DNA from: Lichenostomus cassidix
Taxonomy: Eukaryota; Chordata; Aves; Passeriformes; Meliphagidae
Length of the DNA: 64,000 nt
Assembly (NCBI GenBank): GCA_008360975.2
Contig: CM039184.1
Coordinates: 47,501,797 to 47,565,796 of the forward strand
Direction of reading: 5' to 3'
This document shows, piece after piece, positions 14,283 to 29,200 of the stretch; the stretch's first letter is position 1; every line of letters begins with the position of its first letter. Below the pieces are notes generated by a model. That model was not told where the DNA came from, ran no database searches, and saw only the letters and a list, made by a program, of their open reading frames with translations. Made by a program: the position numbers and the translations under genes.

Positions 14283-17200
14283 CTGCTCAAGGAATTGAAG
14301 AAAGACAAAAATGTTACCTCATCGACCACCAGAAGGTCTAGGACGATAAGCACTCCAGGACAGCTAAAAATGCATACCCTCCACCCCATCCCCTGGCAAA
14401 CCACCACGGAAGGCAAGTCTGACTTTTCTTTTGGTCAGATCCACATGCAATGTCAGAGAGGCTCACTGCAGGTTCATTGGTTGCTTTTTACCTCAGTTGC
14501 TTGCATTTATACTCGCCAAAGTAGCCAGCTAAAGCACAGCTTGCATACATTACTCGGACATTGTTTAGGTCTAGATTAAATCTATGGGGCATTGCAATGA
14601 TTGAATCCAAACTCCAGACAGTTTATGCTGATGTTATGTTTTCTGTGCTGCATGTTAAGATGTTATGACTTTCAGCATTTGCATGCCCATGCTGAACATA
14701 TTATACCTATTATAGTTATATCTGATGATATCAAAAATCAATTCATAGCTCCTGACAAGTAGTACTCAAGGAAATAAGTGGTGTATTCAACTTTATGGAT
14801 TGAATGTTGAATTTAAGTGTAAAGTGTAAAGAAGAGAAAATATCAATTTTCAACAGTTATACCCTGAAAAAATTGCTTCAGGCAAGATTTGAAGCCTCTC
14901 AATTTTCCCAGTTCCCAAGTAAAACAATAAATTTACTCCATTTTTTATTGGATTAAAGACAATGGAGATCACAGGAAGAGATTTCAAAGATACTTTTAAG
15001 TTTCACTTGCTTAAAATGTGGCTAGTTTGTCCAATGATTGCCTTAAAGTTCAAATCAGAGAAAGGAAAGGTACGCCACTTTGGGTACTTACCACCGCATG
15101 TTTTAGCATTCCACTGTGGAGTAAAGACTTTACAAGTTTATTCACAAAGAAAAACCAAAAATCCATAAAATTCCTGCTAGTGTTAGTCTGGGGAATTCTG
15201 TACCACTAAAAATTAGTGACAAATTATTACCAGAGTATAGTAAAATACCCACAGAAAATGTCATACCTGGAGCATCATCAAGAAAAATGAAAATATTTCT
15301 GCAAACCCATTAATAATAGCACTCATCTATTGAAAGCTCTGATGAACATGAAAAACAGACACTTTTTTTCTTTTTGTTCTGGAGCTCATAAATTGGCTGT
15401 TCTTCTTCACCAGGCAAACAGCTCCTATTAGCTTCTCCAGGGAATTTGTGCAAATTGTTGTAATTGGAAACTTTCAGCATTTGCCCAGATTTTGTAAACG
15501 TCAAGCTATAGGTCTAGCCAGAATGCAGATACAAAGATTCCCATCATGTTCACTGTAACACACAGGACAGTGGTGCAGCATTCACACAAGAAGCCTGACT
15601 CCCCCCAGGCCAGGGTGAAGGTTAAATACCAAAAGTTATGGGAAAGGTTAAATATCAAAAGTTATGGGAAAGAAAAAATTATTTCCTTTTCCTAATATAA
15701 CAAAATCTAGATATAAGAGAGATGGGCATTTTGAGTTTGTGTGATCTGATCATCATTCATGTTTTCTCAAACTTAATGGGCTGTGATACTATGATATCAT
15801 TAATTCAAAGAGTAAAACAAAAAAAGCATTTGGGATCATCAGTTTTTAGCAGAAGAAAAGGAAATGGTAAAGAAGACAATCTACTCAATCACAAGTAGTA
15901 AATGTATATTCCCTCTATTTATTTGTAGAAATATAATTACCTCAATTTTGGTTAAGAGATCCTGCAGTTCCCCAGATTCATTCATTAGTAAAATTTTCTC
16001 AGCACCCTATTAGGAAAAAGAAGATTAAAAATGTCAGCCATTTTACCATGAAAAAACAGAGATGATTAGAAGATTTGGTCTTGAAATTTTAAACAGTCTG
16101 AGGACAAATTTGACTCACATTGATTATATTGCAATTAGGTCAACCTTAGTAAAGCTAGAAGGAGAGGAGAATCTAATCACAGGTCTGATAGTAATGCCTG
16201 AAGTTTGGTACCAGGTGACATATCACATTGCCTTTTCTCTAAAAGGTGACGCAGCCTGGAAATTCTGATTGTGTTCCTTTTGTTTTACAGGGTATGTTTC
16301 CTGTCAGAATAAGAAATATTTCTAGTTGTCACGTCAAAAAAATTACAATTATATAAATATACAACACATCAGAGAATGCAGCAAAATGAGAAGAGGAGAT
16401 TGTGTTTCAAATATCCTGGCATCTGAGAATTGAATTAAGACATAATGTGCTTAATGTATAACACAAAGAGAAAAGGACTAATGAAAATACTCTCATTGAT
16501 GTCAGACACCACAATAAGTAATAATAATTAACCTGACTACATTAGGCCTCTGAGGGTTTCTGTGTCCTGAACCAAGGCTCTATCGAAGTGTTGGGGATTT
16601 TTTTCCTCCTGAAAGTAAACACTAAGAGTTCTGCAGACAAGATTAAAGTGTCAGGGAGGGTACGGACTTTTTGTTCCCTTTCCCTTCTAATTAGAGGGCC
16701 ACATTTGAATGTCTTCACTTAAGTAACCAAATTCATTGAATACTAAGTATTGTGAAACACTTGCAGACACTTTTAATTAGTGAATCACAAGACACCAACA
16801 AAAGGTGAGGAAACTGAGGCACAGATGCACAGGTTTTATTTGCTGCCAGGGATTGACCTCATGATGAGTTCATGCCATTGTGCTGCCCCAGTTTGCTGGT
16901 CCCTGCATGTCTTTTTTCTTTGAGTTTTCTTCCAGCGTTAACGAGGATGTGTGGTGGGATGTCGGCACACTTCTCAGATGTGCCATTAGTTTGAGCTGCC
17001 CATGGTCAGCCCCAGCCCCTCTCTCAGTTTCTGAGAGGTACAGGAAAAGCTGCTGGTGAGCACAGAGAATACATGTGTGTCTCTAATGTACCTCTAAGTG
17101 TCCAACCATTCACAGCACCTTGCTGGGGACTACAAGTGTGTAGCCCAAAAGCGAAATTAAGTCAACCAAATCTTTCAAAGGTCTTTGTATGACGCCCTAC

Positions 17201-20200
17201 TAAGGTTATTTTCCGTGTAGAAAGCCTTTTTGCTCTGGCTTTGTACAAAACAGGAGCACTTTTGACTCTGTGTTTGATTATTTTCATTTTAGTTAAAAAG
17301 GAAAAGGTTCATATTACAGTGGATGTGGAAAGCCACTTTTTCAGTGGACACTACTCTTACAGTGTTATACTTTCAAAGAGGTATTTAATAAAAAAGAAGT
17401 ATCACACAAGATTATTAGTTGTACTTAATTAATCACAGAAGATGACAGGGGACTGATGAGGCTTATTGTGCTGACTCTTTTATTGAAAGCCATTATGGAT
17501 CGTGGGCACAGAGTGCACCAGCTCCAGCACATGCCCTAGGCTTTCTGTGTCCCCAGTGGAGCAGCTTTTAGCACTCTGTTGGCTGCTTTCACTCCTGTCC
17601 TCTCATCTCTCTCTGCTCTCACAGAGAGCAGGCAATGGGAGTGATTGGCACAGCAGTGAGGACTGGCCAAGGCAGCCCATGGAGTGTTAGCTCAGACCCT
17701 GAATATGCTGCAGCAGCTTAAGACAAAGCTTGTGCTGCCCATCTGATGCAGAGACACTAAGGGTTTGCAGCTTTATTGATGATGGGATTTCAGTATTCCC
17801 AGCTCCTTAACCTAGACAAGCCTCAATTTTTCCCCTTTAGGAAAGGATCTCTTCTCTGCAGCCACAGCTGGCAAAAGCATTCCTGTGACTTCAGATCATG
17901 TTACAGTGATGTTGTATGAAAATGCTAGCTGGCTTTAACAGCACAGTAACAAAAAGTTTGAGAGGTTTCCCACTATAGATTTGTATTTAAAGGATTTATA
18001 TTTCTGATGACATTCAGTCAGTCAGCTGTGTTCCTTTCAAAGTTGAAAGGTATGGTTTTTTAATTAAAACATGAACATCAGAATGGCTATCAATGTTTTT
18101 AACTGTTCCTGTCTGTCTTCTCTGATTAATGGCTGCTCCAAGTGAAATATAAATAACAGTCTGCAGAGGTTAACCTTCCCTCTGGATCTTTGAGTCTTAA
18201 CACACAGAGTATATAATTAATAGAGTAATTAAAGCAGCTGTTAACTAAGTCCAATAGCTGCTTTCTGACCAGAAAGTGATGCTTTTCTTCCTGGGTTGTG
18301 CTCACTCCACAATTACTCACAAAGGTATGTGAAGCATTAAATAGTCTGTCTCTCTGGAGATTAACATCAGGAGTATGAGGGCAAATCTTTAGAGAATCAG
18401 CAGGGAGAGGTGAGTTTGCAGTTTTGGTAACCAGTTAAATTTCAAAGCAGAAGCCCTTGAATCCTTTATCTACTCACTTTGGTGAAATTCTACTGTGCTG
18501 GAGGAGTCCAGGGGCTGTAGTCATATCTTTGCCCTTCTTTTGGAAAGGAAATGCCACAGACTTGGCTAAATCATTCAGCAATTTTTCTAGACCATTTTAA
18601 TTAATAAAATTATTTTCCCAATTATCCCTTGAGAACATCTAGAAACTGCCATAATATTTCAAATATTAAATTCCTATATGTAATTCCCATTAACTGCAGA
18701 ACTAGGACAAGGTCCACTAAGTTTTCTACTGCCCCAGCTCAGTCCTGTCAATAAACTTGTGTGTTGCTACCTATCTTGGATATAACCCACTACCGTTTTC
18801 ATTGTGTAATTCTTGATCAAGGAATAAACACAGATATATGGCTCTGCATTTGGCCGTACTAGAATACCTGCTGGTTTTGGGAAGCAGCTTCTCTTCCACA
18901 TCATTCCTTATATACTGAGAAAAATCAGCAAGGCACTGCAACATCCCTCTTGTGGACACATTTGCTGTGCAGGTAAACTGCACGCCCTGTTTCCCATTTT
19001 GCTAAGCACATAAGCAAGGCCTCTTTTTAAGGCAGCAAAAGGGCACTCACACAGTTCACCATCAGTGGACCTGCCATGTTGTTCACTGTGGTGTACCAGG
19101 GAGCTTGGCTCTGTGTGTCCCTGTCTGCCCACAGCTCACACCCTTCAATCTGCAACACCACAGCTCTCCCAGCCTGGGTCCCCTGGGCAGCAGATACACA
19201 GTGGGTGCAAATATCTGCCTGGAAATCTGCCCATAAACTCACAAAATTGACTCTGCTGCAGTATAGTACCAGCACCAGAAATTCTGGATTTGGTATGCAA
19301 AGAACAGGAAAGGTTGATGTGTTAAAAGGAATTGAACCCTGCATTTCCTGACATGTCAAACTGCAAAATGGAGGAGACAAGTGGCAAAATGCTAGGAGAT
19401 GGAATAAAATAATTACATCGTAGTTTTACTGTAACAGAGCCATTCATATCTGCCCATCAAGTGAATACCAGGAGAATGTATTTCACAAAACACAAGGCTG
19501 TAGAGAGCTACCAAACATATATGGCCGCTGGAAATCAGCTAAAAGGAAACTGTTAATTCTTGTTTTCTAAAATTCAGTTACAAAAATAGCCTCATCATTC
19601 TTTGGAAATAATCATAACCAGTGTGTCAAAGAAAATCATTTTACTGTAAATCTCACGCTGTTGTGGATTAATTGTAGCTGGGAAAACTAAACAGGAAATA
19701 TTTTCTTCAGAAAAAAAGTCTTAAATTCACATATCTGAAAAAAAATCAAGTAGGTTTGTATGGCAAGTGAATGTTAGTATTCAATCATGTATTTCAAGTG
19801 GAAAAAGAAAATACATGTATTTTTAATATATAATGCTGTGAGTTATCTTGTTTACAAAGAATGACTTAATTTGCCTTTTTTTATTTGCATCCCTTTCCAG
19901 GAGAGTGGGTCTTTGCATAACATAAACATTTAACAATTCCCAGTGCCTTCATAAGAGTAAATGAATCCCCTTTTTTTTTTTTTTTCTGTGTGGCTTTCTG
20001 TTTTCTGGAAGTAATTTTTTTTCTGCATTGGTATCCCAGCAGATGGCATAATTCCATTTCAGATGGAGACAACCTCAGGTGAAAAGAAGGGATTAGATCA
20101 GCCAGTAAAGAGCATGCAGCAGAAAGAGACTGCAATTTCCTGACAGACTGATATTTAGACAGTGTGTGTCAAGAAATACAATGATTCAATCCTGAAAAAA

Positions 20201-23200
20201 AATGAGAAGATTAAAAGCCTTGCTGTACTGCAGCATGCAGGACTTTACTTGACAGGGGCTAAATATGATTTTTCTATTGCTTCTGCCCAAGTCAGAGATT
20301 TGTTTCATTGTCCCTTTGCAGGCAATGATAAATTCCACAGCACTGAATATTTATCCCCACAGCTTGCGGTGCTCAAACAACTTTGTCCATGCTTCTGAAC
20401 AGTTTGGGTACCATGTAGTCTATCAGATGCACATATGCTGGGTTTTGGTGCTTTTGTTACTTTTATCTCATTGAGAATAATCTTTCAGCTTTCAAAACTG
20501 TTAATATTTTAATTCAGGGTTATGTTTTTTTTCTCATTATGACTCACTGAAAACTGCATAGCTCAATATAGATTCTTCTTTGTATTGCCACATGCAATCT
20601 CCTCCAGGGAGGGATTTTTCAGGAAGTAAATATTCAAAATTTTTAAAAAGAGAGAGAAAAAAAAAAAGAAGAAAATATTGCAGTATTTATTTACTGACAT
20701 ACCAGCTTTGGGATTTCTGTGTTGCACTTGCATATCAGAAGTTAGTTAATATAAAAGGCATTATAGAAATATCCACTGTTACCAACGAGACCAAATTGTG
20801 TAATTGGTTCTAAATTGCATTTTAATGACACACAAACCTAGCACAGGTACCAGCCAACACCCAGCCTTTGGGGTCGTGATGCACTGTCTTCTGAAGGGGA
20901 ATTGGCAGAGCTGGGGGGTGAATAGTCCATTGCCAGACCTCCTCAACATGCAAAGTGTCTCCCCCCTTATTTCTCTAAATGAATGAATTTCAAATTCTCT
21001 TGCAAAGCCATAGTAAGACAGAGAAATAATTTCCATAAAATAATGGGGCTTGTCCATTTACCAAACAGAATGTGTGCCCACAGGTCCCTTGTCAGGGCAA
21101 GAGGCTCACCCTGGGGCTCTCTTTTCCCACCACCCTGCCAGCCACAGGTGCTCTGTTTGCAGCTACCTGCACTGCCCAAGCAAGCCCTGCTCGCTCTGAA
21201 CTTTCTCATCATGGCTCATTTCGACTAAAGCACTCTAGAGAGTGTGCTGCAGCACAGCAGTGCCTCCCAGTATGATGATGAGTAGTGGAGAGAGGCAGAG
21301 GACACAAAGCTGGTGTGGGAGCAGGGGTGAGGCACACACTGCCATGTGCTCTGTGTGAGCAGAGGAGCTCTCTCATGCACTGTTCCCTGCCTGCAAAGCT
21401 GGTTTGCCACAAATAATGTCACTCTGATGTGGAATAACTACAATCCTCTCATTAAAATAAGTTTGTTCTAGTTAATTACAGTGTTCCTCATCAATTTAAG
21501 GGAAAAAAAAAGAGAAAGAAAAAGAAGCAAGAAAACACACCCCATATCTGGGGGGTTTTCTGGTTTCTAGCATCCTAGTGCTTTTCGTTTTCTTGAGCTA
21601 AACAAGTTAAATGCAGTTGCCTCACTGCAATAAATGTCTGTAGATCAGAAAGCTAAATTATGTCATTTTTTAACATATAGGAGGTAGATTTGTCTCTCCC
21701 ACAGAAAGCTATCTTTCTGATTCACTTGCCTTCTTTTCTATACCTCTCCAAAGTATCTCATACAGTACTTAGTTTTAATGAGATTTTATTGGTTTTTACA
21801 CTATCATTGCTCTGTTAAAAGAAAAGATTCTGACAAAATTAAAAAAAAAATAAAAAACAACTGGCAGTGACTTAATGGGACATCCATAATAGCAAAATAA
21901 CAGTATCCAGGCATTACCTACAGCTAAGTAAATAATTTATTTAATGAATTTCAATATCTTCTCTGAATTCTTTTGACACATTGATCATACATAGGCTGAG
22001 ATTTTCTGGAGGTCAATCATAACTCACTACTTACACTTTTAACATGATAATTAGTCTGAATCCTGTTGAATTTTAAAGTGCTGTTGAATGTAGCACTCCT
22101 GCTCCTGCACTTCTACTCTGAGAATTCTCCAGCTTGGAGTTTTGATAAAAGCATATTCTACTGTGAAGTAAAAATCACCTTCTGACAGTATTCTGCACAC
22201 AAGTGATTTTGTAGCTGCTCTAGTGGTCTGGCAAGGCCTGTGACAGAAAATGCATTTGCTATACAGCTCAGGGAAACCTAACTCATGCAGAACACACACA
22301 AACTTAGGAAGGTATGGGGAAAAAGAGGAGAAAGTGTTCATACAGGCCCAATATGTATTATCCCTGATTGTTAGTTACACTGCATTTTGTTACTTAAATG
22401 TTTTGTGAAAATGAAAGCTTTAAGTGTTGCAAACACAATAACCTCACTATGTTTAAATATTGTTTGCCTTCACAAATCGCAGTCTCGCAGTTGGTGCTAA
22501 TTGCTAGCTTTTTACCACTCAAGACAAATACCTTCTCTGAGCTCCCAACTCTTTTCTTTGTGTCACTTTCCAGAATCTTTTTCTTTTGATTTTTTTTCAG
22601 TCTATAAGAAATACATTTCAAAAGTACAGGTTCAATGAAAAGGTGATTTCAGATATCACTAGGCTTCTAGACCTAGAATTCTAGTGTACAAGTGGGGATT
22701 TTAATTTTCCATTTGGAGTTTATGTCTTACAATAGGGCAGAGTTGAACTGTTTTTCTCTCTCTTCTACAGCTAAACGTTTTTTAAAGTAAGTATTAACCG
22801 ATTCTGTATCTAAAAAAATGTTCAGTTGATTACAGATCCTGATACATGCTACATCATCTAAAATTCAATGTATATTTAAAGTCTGACACTCCAAGGTGTT
22901 AACTTCATAATCAACACACGTATTACTAAATGGCAGGTTTATGCTATGTGTGTTCATCTTCCTGGGTCAATCATACATGCAGGTTCTCATGAGGGAAAAA
23001 AAGATGCATTTATCTAGATTTTCATTGTAGGCAATTTTCTAAAAACCCAGCTTCTCACTCGTCAAGATTTTCATCTGCTCTTCCCAGCTGTAGAATAAAA
23101 CATTGGTTCACGCTTTACTTACCCCAAGGTAATGGCCATCAATAAACACAACAGGGAGTGAGGGAACTTCGCAGACTCTTCTGCACCTTTCATCTAGTTC

Positions 23201-26200
23201 TTTTCCATAATCACTGTTCAGAGCAATATTTTTTTCTTCGAACTTAACTCTGTGATTTTGAAATATCTTTCTAACCAGTTCGCATCTTTCAAAAGTGGTT
23301 CTCACCACACGAAGACTGGTAGTGTAAATTACTATGCGGCCAAACTCTGGGACTGTTGAGACCTGGAAAAAAAATAGTTCCCATTATACTAATCAAAGCT
23401 TTAAAAGCTTCCAAGTATTGAGTAATTTTATTTAAAATATTATTTAAGAAAAAAAAAAGCATCTTAAAACACAATCCAACATTTAACTTTTTTCAAATGT
23501 GAAGGTGGAACGCGAAGAATTGAGTTCTTGCAAACACCATCTTAAGGCAATATAAGTTGTTTAAGTAAGGTGCATCTTGACTTTTTTTGGAAAGTCTTAG
23601 AGATGGTGTGTCAAGTTATTTATTTTCAAGAAACAGATATATTTTTGATCCTGGTGGATTTAAAAATGCAAATAAATTGACGCTGTTCTGCTGACATCTG
23701 ATTCTGCTAATACAGTCACTCGTGTTTGCACAAACAGAGTCTGGTAGTACCCAGACTAAGACTAAACTTGTAGCTCAGATGTTGGCAATATCCTTCAAGA
23801 CAAGAGCCTAATCTATGCTTTAGCACATCCATGAGTAAACATTAACTTAAATTACTTTAGTTCACCTCTCCATGATGAACTAGATTATGACTGCAGAAGG
23901 TACAGATGTATCCCTAATTTTTAATGTGGTTCCACAACAAATTACTCTTAACATCCAAACAACAATTAAAAAGTATGTTTTGTGTGTATTCAATGTCCAA
24001 TTGAAAACCTCTTGCAGCTGGCTGGAAAACATTTCACGCTACAATTCAGATTTGACTTTTTACCCACTTTTACCTTTTTCCATATGTAAAAGTTTATGCC
24101 GCTTCTTTCCTTTCTAGGATGAAAACAATTAGATAGTGTAAATATTACAGGGGTTAAGTTGCCCGAGACAGAGGGATAGATTTTCAAAAAGCCTGAGCAT
24201 CATTACTCTAAACAAAGAAATTATATTTAAATAGGTAACTAAAATCCCAGCTTTTTTTAAAGGTGGTAATGCATTTCCAAGCTTTCCAAATTATCCATTA
24301 TATTCAGCAAATTATATTTAATTATTTCATCAGTATTCCAGGTGTCAAAACACAAGTTGGAAAATAAAAAGCAAAGATACCTTTACTACCCAGCAGCACT
24401 GTATGGAAAATGAACCTTGATGGGTGAATAGATAATTTTTTATCTATGTCATGGAAAACCTATAAAAACATAGTTGTTAATTTGGGCAGATGCCGTTGTG
24501 GATTTTGCGATATAACCAGTCATGATTTATCTTACTACCTAAACACAAAAAAAAAAAAAAAAATAATCTGTGCAAAAAGTATATTCTGCTTAGATAGGTG
24601 TTTTCAAAGTTCTTCATATGCTAAAGGATTCTCAGGAAAAATATTTGCATTTCACAGATCACTTACAGAAGACTGGAAGTGTAATTGGCAACATATGTAA
24701 CCATGGCTTTCATCTCCCATTCTGGAAAGGAACCTGGTTGTGATAGGTCAATATTTTTTCTCTTTGAATGGATGACAGAAATTCAATTTTAGGAACAAGT
24801 GCTATGAAAATGGGCTACTTTTCTCCAGCCAGTTTTTGAGGTTGAAAATCTGTTATACTGCTATTGCAACATTGACTCTCCTCCAGGTTATTGTTCACAC
24901 ATTCCAAGGGAGAGAATTAGCTCATCCTCTATGTAAAAGACAAGTACTCTACATAAATGCTGCAAAATATTTTAGTAACCATACATGGGTTGCTTGAAGG
25001 AAGAGGAGTTCATTGTTTTCACAAGCAACCAAAAGGAGTCTTAAAATATTACTTAAATAGAAAATTTCACATGTTCATGAATTCTTCCTCTTTGGAGTGA
25101 CAATACATTTTGAAGTGCAAAACTATTCAACAGGATGGAAGCTCTTATTCCTCCATAGCTCTAATCTCTAATGCTGTTTGTTCCCAGACACCAGAGGCTG
25201 GCAGCATAGGCACAGACAGTCATTATCTGGTGAAGCATCAAGACTGTGGTGTCCCTACAGCATACAAATAAGCAGCTGAAGAGACGGAAAAATGGAAAGT
25301 TGTAAAGTGATCTGGAAAGATATCAAGTGGAAGGTGTGTACAAAGAATCGCTTTTATGTTTATTCCTTTATTTTTTCTTAATGTGGCAGTGAAGAAATAT
25401 TACTGTTTGCCCTGCAAAGAAGTATCAAGGACATTGATTAAATAATTATTCAGGAAATTTTGGTGAAAACCTTGTTTTCTGTCCTACAAATGCACACAAC
25501 TTCTCCTTGCAAGGACTTTATCATGGCAGAAAAATCTTTCTTGTCACCTGTCTGCCACATTGGTAATTAAAAACAGGGGGTTTATAATAAGAATCTATGT
25601 TAATTTTTTTTTTTTTTTACCCAATATGAAGGCTGGAAACTGTAATATTTAATTACCAGAATACACTCTTGAAGTAAATCAGTAAACACTGTGTTTTCCT
25701 TTCCTAGGTTGGAACTGTGGCAAAAGCATAATAAATAACAAGCAAAGTAAACAAATGAAAAGAAAGACACTTTAGAAAATGAACTTTTTACAATTTTGCT
25801 TTGCAAACTTGAAATTAGAATCACCTCATGTAACACACAAATGCACATAAAATTCTAGGTGAAATTAAACAGAAGGCAATTCTCTGGTTAATGGGCATGA
25901 CAAAACTTTAATAAAGCTGTGGAAGTTGGACAGATGAATGTACCAAAAGATTTGGAGCAACTTACATTAACCACTTACTTGCACTTCTTGTAGGTGAAAT
26001 TCTCATTGAAACAAGAAGCTTTTATATATTTTTCATTTATTTTTTGCTTTGTAGATTGCTAATGCATGGCTGTAGCTCTAGTACTTTTCCTACCCTTTCC
26101 CCCTAGATTTTACAACAATAAGCTAACCTTGCAATACATTCCTGAAATACTGTTTCATCTTATTGTCAGGAAGAGGACCTACAAGAACATTTTGTTTTCC

Positions 26201-29200
26201 AACCAGAATCTGAGAAGTCATAACAAGAACTGGGGCAAAGAAGCACTTGGACCAACTCCAAGGCGCTGACCCAGGGGTGGGTTACTGGAGCAACTGAATC
26301 TCCTCTTGGATGTACCCATTAGATATTCTAATTAATTAACCTTCTAAATTGGAGAAATTCTGTGCCAGATGTGCCCATCACCACTGGGACACCTGGAAGC
26401 TTCCAAATAAGGGTCTGATTTTTACCTTACAATTGCAAACACACTGTTGCAAGGGTCTTTTCTCTTTTGATTATAGGCAGCACTTATGGACATGATTTGG
26501 CCCAAGGTGGCAACTTTTGTGTCAGATTCAGGAAACTCTGTGCACATGGGCTAAGATTGTGTTTCAGAGAAAGGGTCTATATAGTAAGATTGCCAAGGAA
26601 GGGATTTAGGTTTTCAGGGAAAAATCAAGTTGCTTTGGTAACAACCCTCTACATAATTTAGAGCTCTCAGTTTAGCAGCCCAGTGTAACCATCTCCCCAA
26701 GAGTCTAAGGGCACATCCTGCTTCACTGCTTCAGCCTGAAGAGCTTGCATTTTTCTTGGGAGTGTCAAAGAGCCAGGAACAACAAAAGCATGACCTGCAC
26801 CACTTCACAGTAAAGCTGCTACTTCCAGTGACTAAGAAACAGCTGCCCCTTCTTTCTGTCTAGAGAGAAACGTAGTTGCTTCATCAGTTCAATGCTGTTC
26901 GTGACTGAACATGAAAAAACCACAATGTTACTTACATTGTGTCTGACTCAGTTTTTTCCCAGACTTCTTTATCAGGTCGATCATAACTTTTGAAAGTCAT
27001 AGAATCATAGAATGGTTTGGGTTGTAAGGGACCTTAAGGATCCTCTAGTTCCAGCACCCCTACCATGAGCAGGGACACCTCCCACCAGACCAGGTTTTTC
27101 AAAGCCCTGTCCATCCTGGTCCTGGTGTACAACTGGGGGAAGTCTATCCCTGTACTGGTTTGAAAACAAACCAGTGGGAGATCACAAGTCAAGATTGAAA
27201 TTAAAAATAAGTGAAATAATACAAGGAAAAGCACTGACAAAGTCAGATACAACCTAACACCCTGTTAGGGTGGTAGTAGCAGTCTAACTGAAGTAGTCCA
27301 GTTGAAGCGGTGATCTTGTGAAGGTCTAGTCTCTAGCTGAAGATCCAGTAGTAGCTCTGGTCTTCTGTGAACCCAGTAGACAGGGCTAGCTCAGGCAGTT
27401 CCAAGGCTAGGTTATATCCAGGTGGGAACACCTGGCTCCTCCCTCCTGGGCAGAGCATCTCACAATGGGATGAGATAAGTCTATGAGTCACACGGTGGGT
27501 CCTTGATGGCCCATTGCCTGTCATGCGGGGTGGGTCATTAGCAAGTGATAATAGCTAACGGATGGCCCATTGCCTGTCATCCGGAGTGGGTGATAGCAGC
27601 TAATGGCCCACAGCTGGTGGTAATAGAATACTTAACTACATCAATATTGCAACCTAGGACATTATCCACCCCTTATTCTATTACCAACTACACAGTTCTC
27701 ACTTAAGATAAGGTCTCTTTGTGGGACACAACGGGTTTCTCTATCTGCCTGCATCACCTACCAAGTATAACTAGGTCTTTGGGCAAAAACCACTCCACGG
27801 ATGGGTTTGCCTTTTCCTGAGGTGGGACTAATCCAAACAGTCTTTCTTAAAAAACCTCTTACGTGTACCACAGGGACTTTATCTCTATCTACTGTGTGCA
27901 AAGGTTCGGACTCGGCAGGACCGGCTCGATTGATAGAACTCCTTGTGTTAACCATCTAGGTGGCTTTTGTTAAGTTCAGTTTTCAATTTTTGAAGGTTCC
28001 CCCGCCAAGTGCCTTTAAAGTTGTCTTAAGTAGTCTGTTGCACCGTTCAACTTTCTCGGCAGCTGGTGCATGATAGGGGATATGGTATATCCATTCAATT
28101 CCGTGTTCTCTAGCTCAGGTGCTTATGAGGCCATTCTTGAAATGGGTTCCATTGTCAGACTCGATTCTCTCAGGGGTACCATGTCTCCACAGGACTTGCT
28201 TTTCTAGACCTAAGATGGTGTTCCGGGCAGTAGCATGAGGCACAGGGTAGGTCTCTAACCATCCCGTGGTTGCTTCGACCATGGTCAACACGTAGCGCTT
28301 TCTTTGGCGGGTTTGGGGAAGTGTGATGTAGTCAACTTGCCATACTTCCCCATACCTGTACTTTGACCATCGTCTCCCATACCACAGAGGCTTTACCCGC
28401 TTGGCTTGTTTGATTGCAGCGCAAGTCTCACAGCTGTGGATGACCTGTGAGATGTTTTCCATGGTCAAGTCCACCCCTCGGTCACGAGCCCACTTGTATG
28501 TCGCATCTCTTCTTTGATGACCAGAGGCATCATGGGCCCAACGAGCTAGAAATAATTTTCTTTTGTGCTGCCAGTCTAGATCCACCTGTGACACTTCCAC
28601 CTTGGTAGCTCGGTCCACCTGCTCGTTGTTACGATGCTCTTCATTAGCCCGACTCTTGGGTACATGTGCATCTACGTGTCGAACTTTCACGGTCAGCTTT
28701 TCTGCCCGGGCGGCGATGTCCTGCCAAATCTCAGCGGCCCAGATGGGTTTTCCTCTGCGCTGCCAGTTAGCCTTTCTCCAGCGATCTAACCATCCCCACA
28801 GCGCGTTGGCTACCATCCAGGAGTCAGTGTAGAGATAGAGCCTTGGCCATTTCTCTCGCTCGGCAATATCCAAAGCCAGTTGGATGGCTTTAAGCTCTGC
28901 GACCTGACTCGATCCACCTTGTCCCTCGGTAGCTTGTACAGCTTGTCGTGTGGGGCTCTATACTGCAGCTTTCTATTTCTGATCTGTGCCTACAATTCGG
29001 CAGGAACCATCGGTGAAGAGGGCATAGCGTCTTTCACTCTCCGGCAGCTCGTTATACGGGGGTGCTTTCTCGGCACGTGCTACTTGCTCCTCTGCTTCTT
29101 CTGAAGATAATTTAAAAGTCTCACCTTCAGGCCAGTTTGTTATGATTTCCAGAATCTTAGGGCGATTCGGGTTTCCAATACGGGCGCGCTGTGTGATGAG

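Larger units (their letters stand above)
27151..27661 (-). repeat. 3' LTR of the endogenous retrovirus
   Basis: This 511-bp LTR starts TGTACTGG and ends CCTAGGACA on the plus strand. It differs from the 5' LTR at three positions found by direct comparison: 27190 C against T at 32643, 27550 A against G at 33003, and 27573 C against T at 33026. In element sense U3 begins at 27661. It contains a TATA-like element near 27412-27417 and a 56-bp direct repeat. I find no AATAAA, ATTAAA or AGTAAA in element sense. Confidence 0.96.

Noticed and set aside
19027..19380. 117-residue minus-strand frame in intron 2
   Set aside because: It lies in a slightly GC-rich patch that also opens other frames on both strands. 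There is no exon-like splice pair and no recognisable protein.
27333..27524. A 63-residue frame present identically in both LTRs (also 32786-32977)
   Set aside because: Identity follows from the LTRs being near-identical. The frame has no recognisable domain and overlaps the TATA-like element, so it is most likely chance.
27662..28114. A possible env gene downstream of integrase
   Set aside because: The whole segment translates in the pol frame as the integrase C-terminus up to a TAA at the LTR border. No surface or transmembrane glycoprotein features are present.
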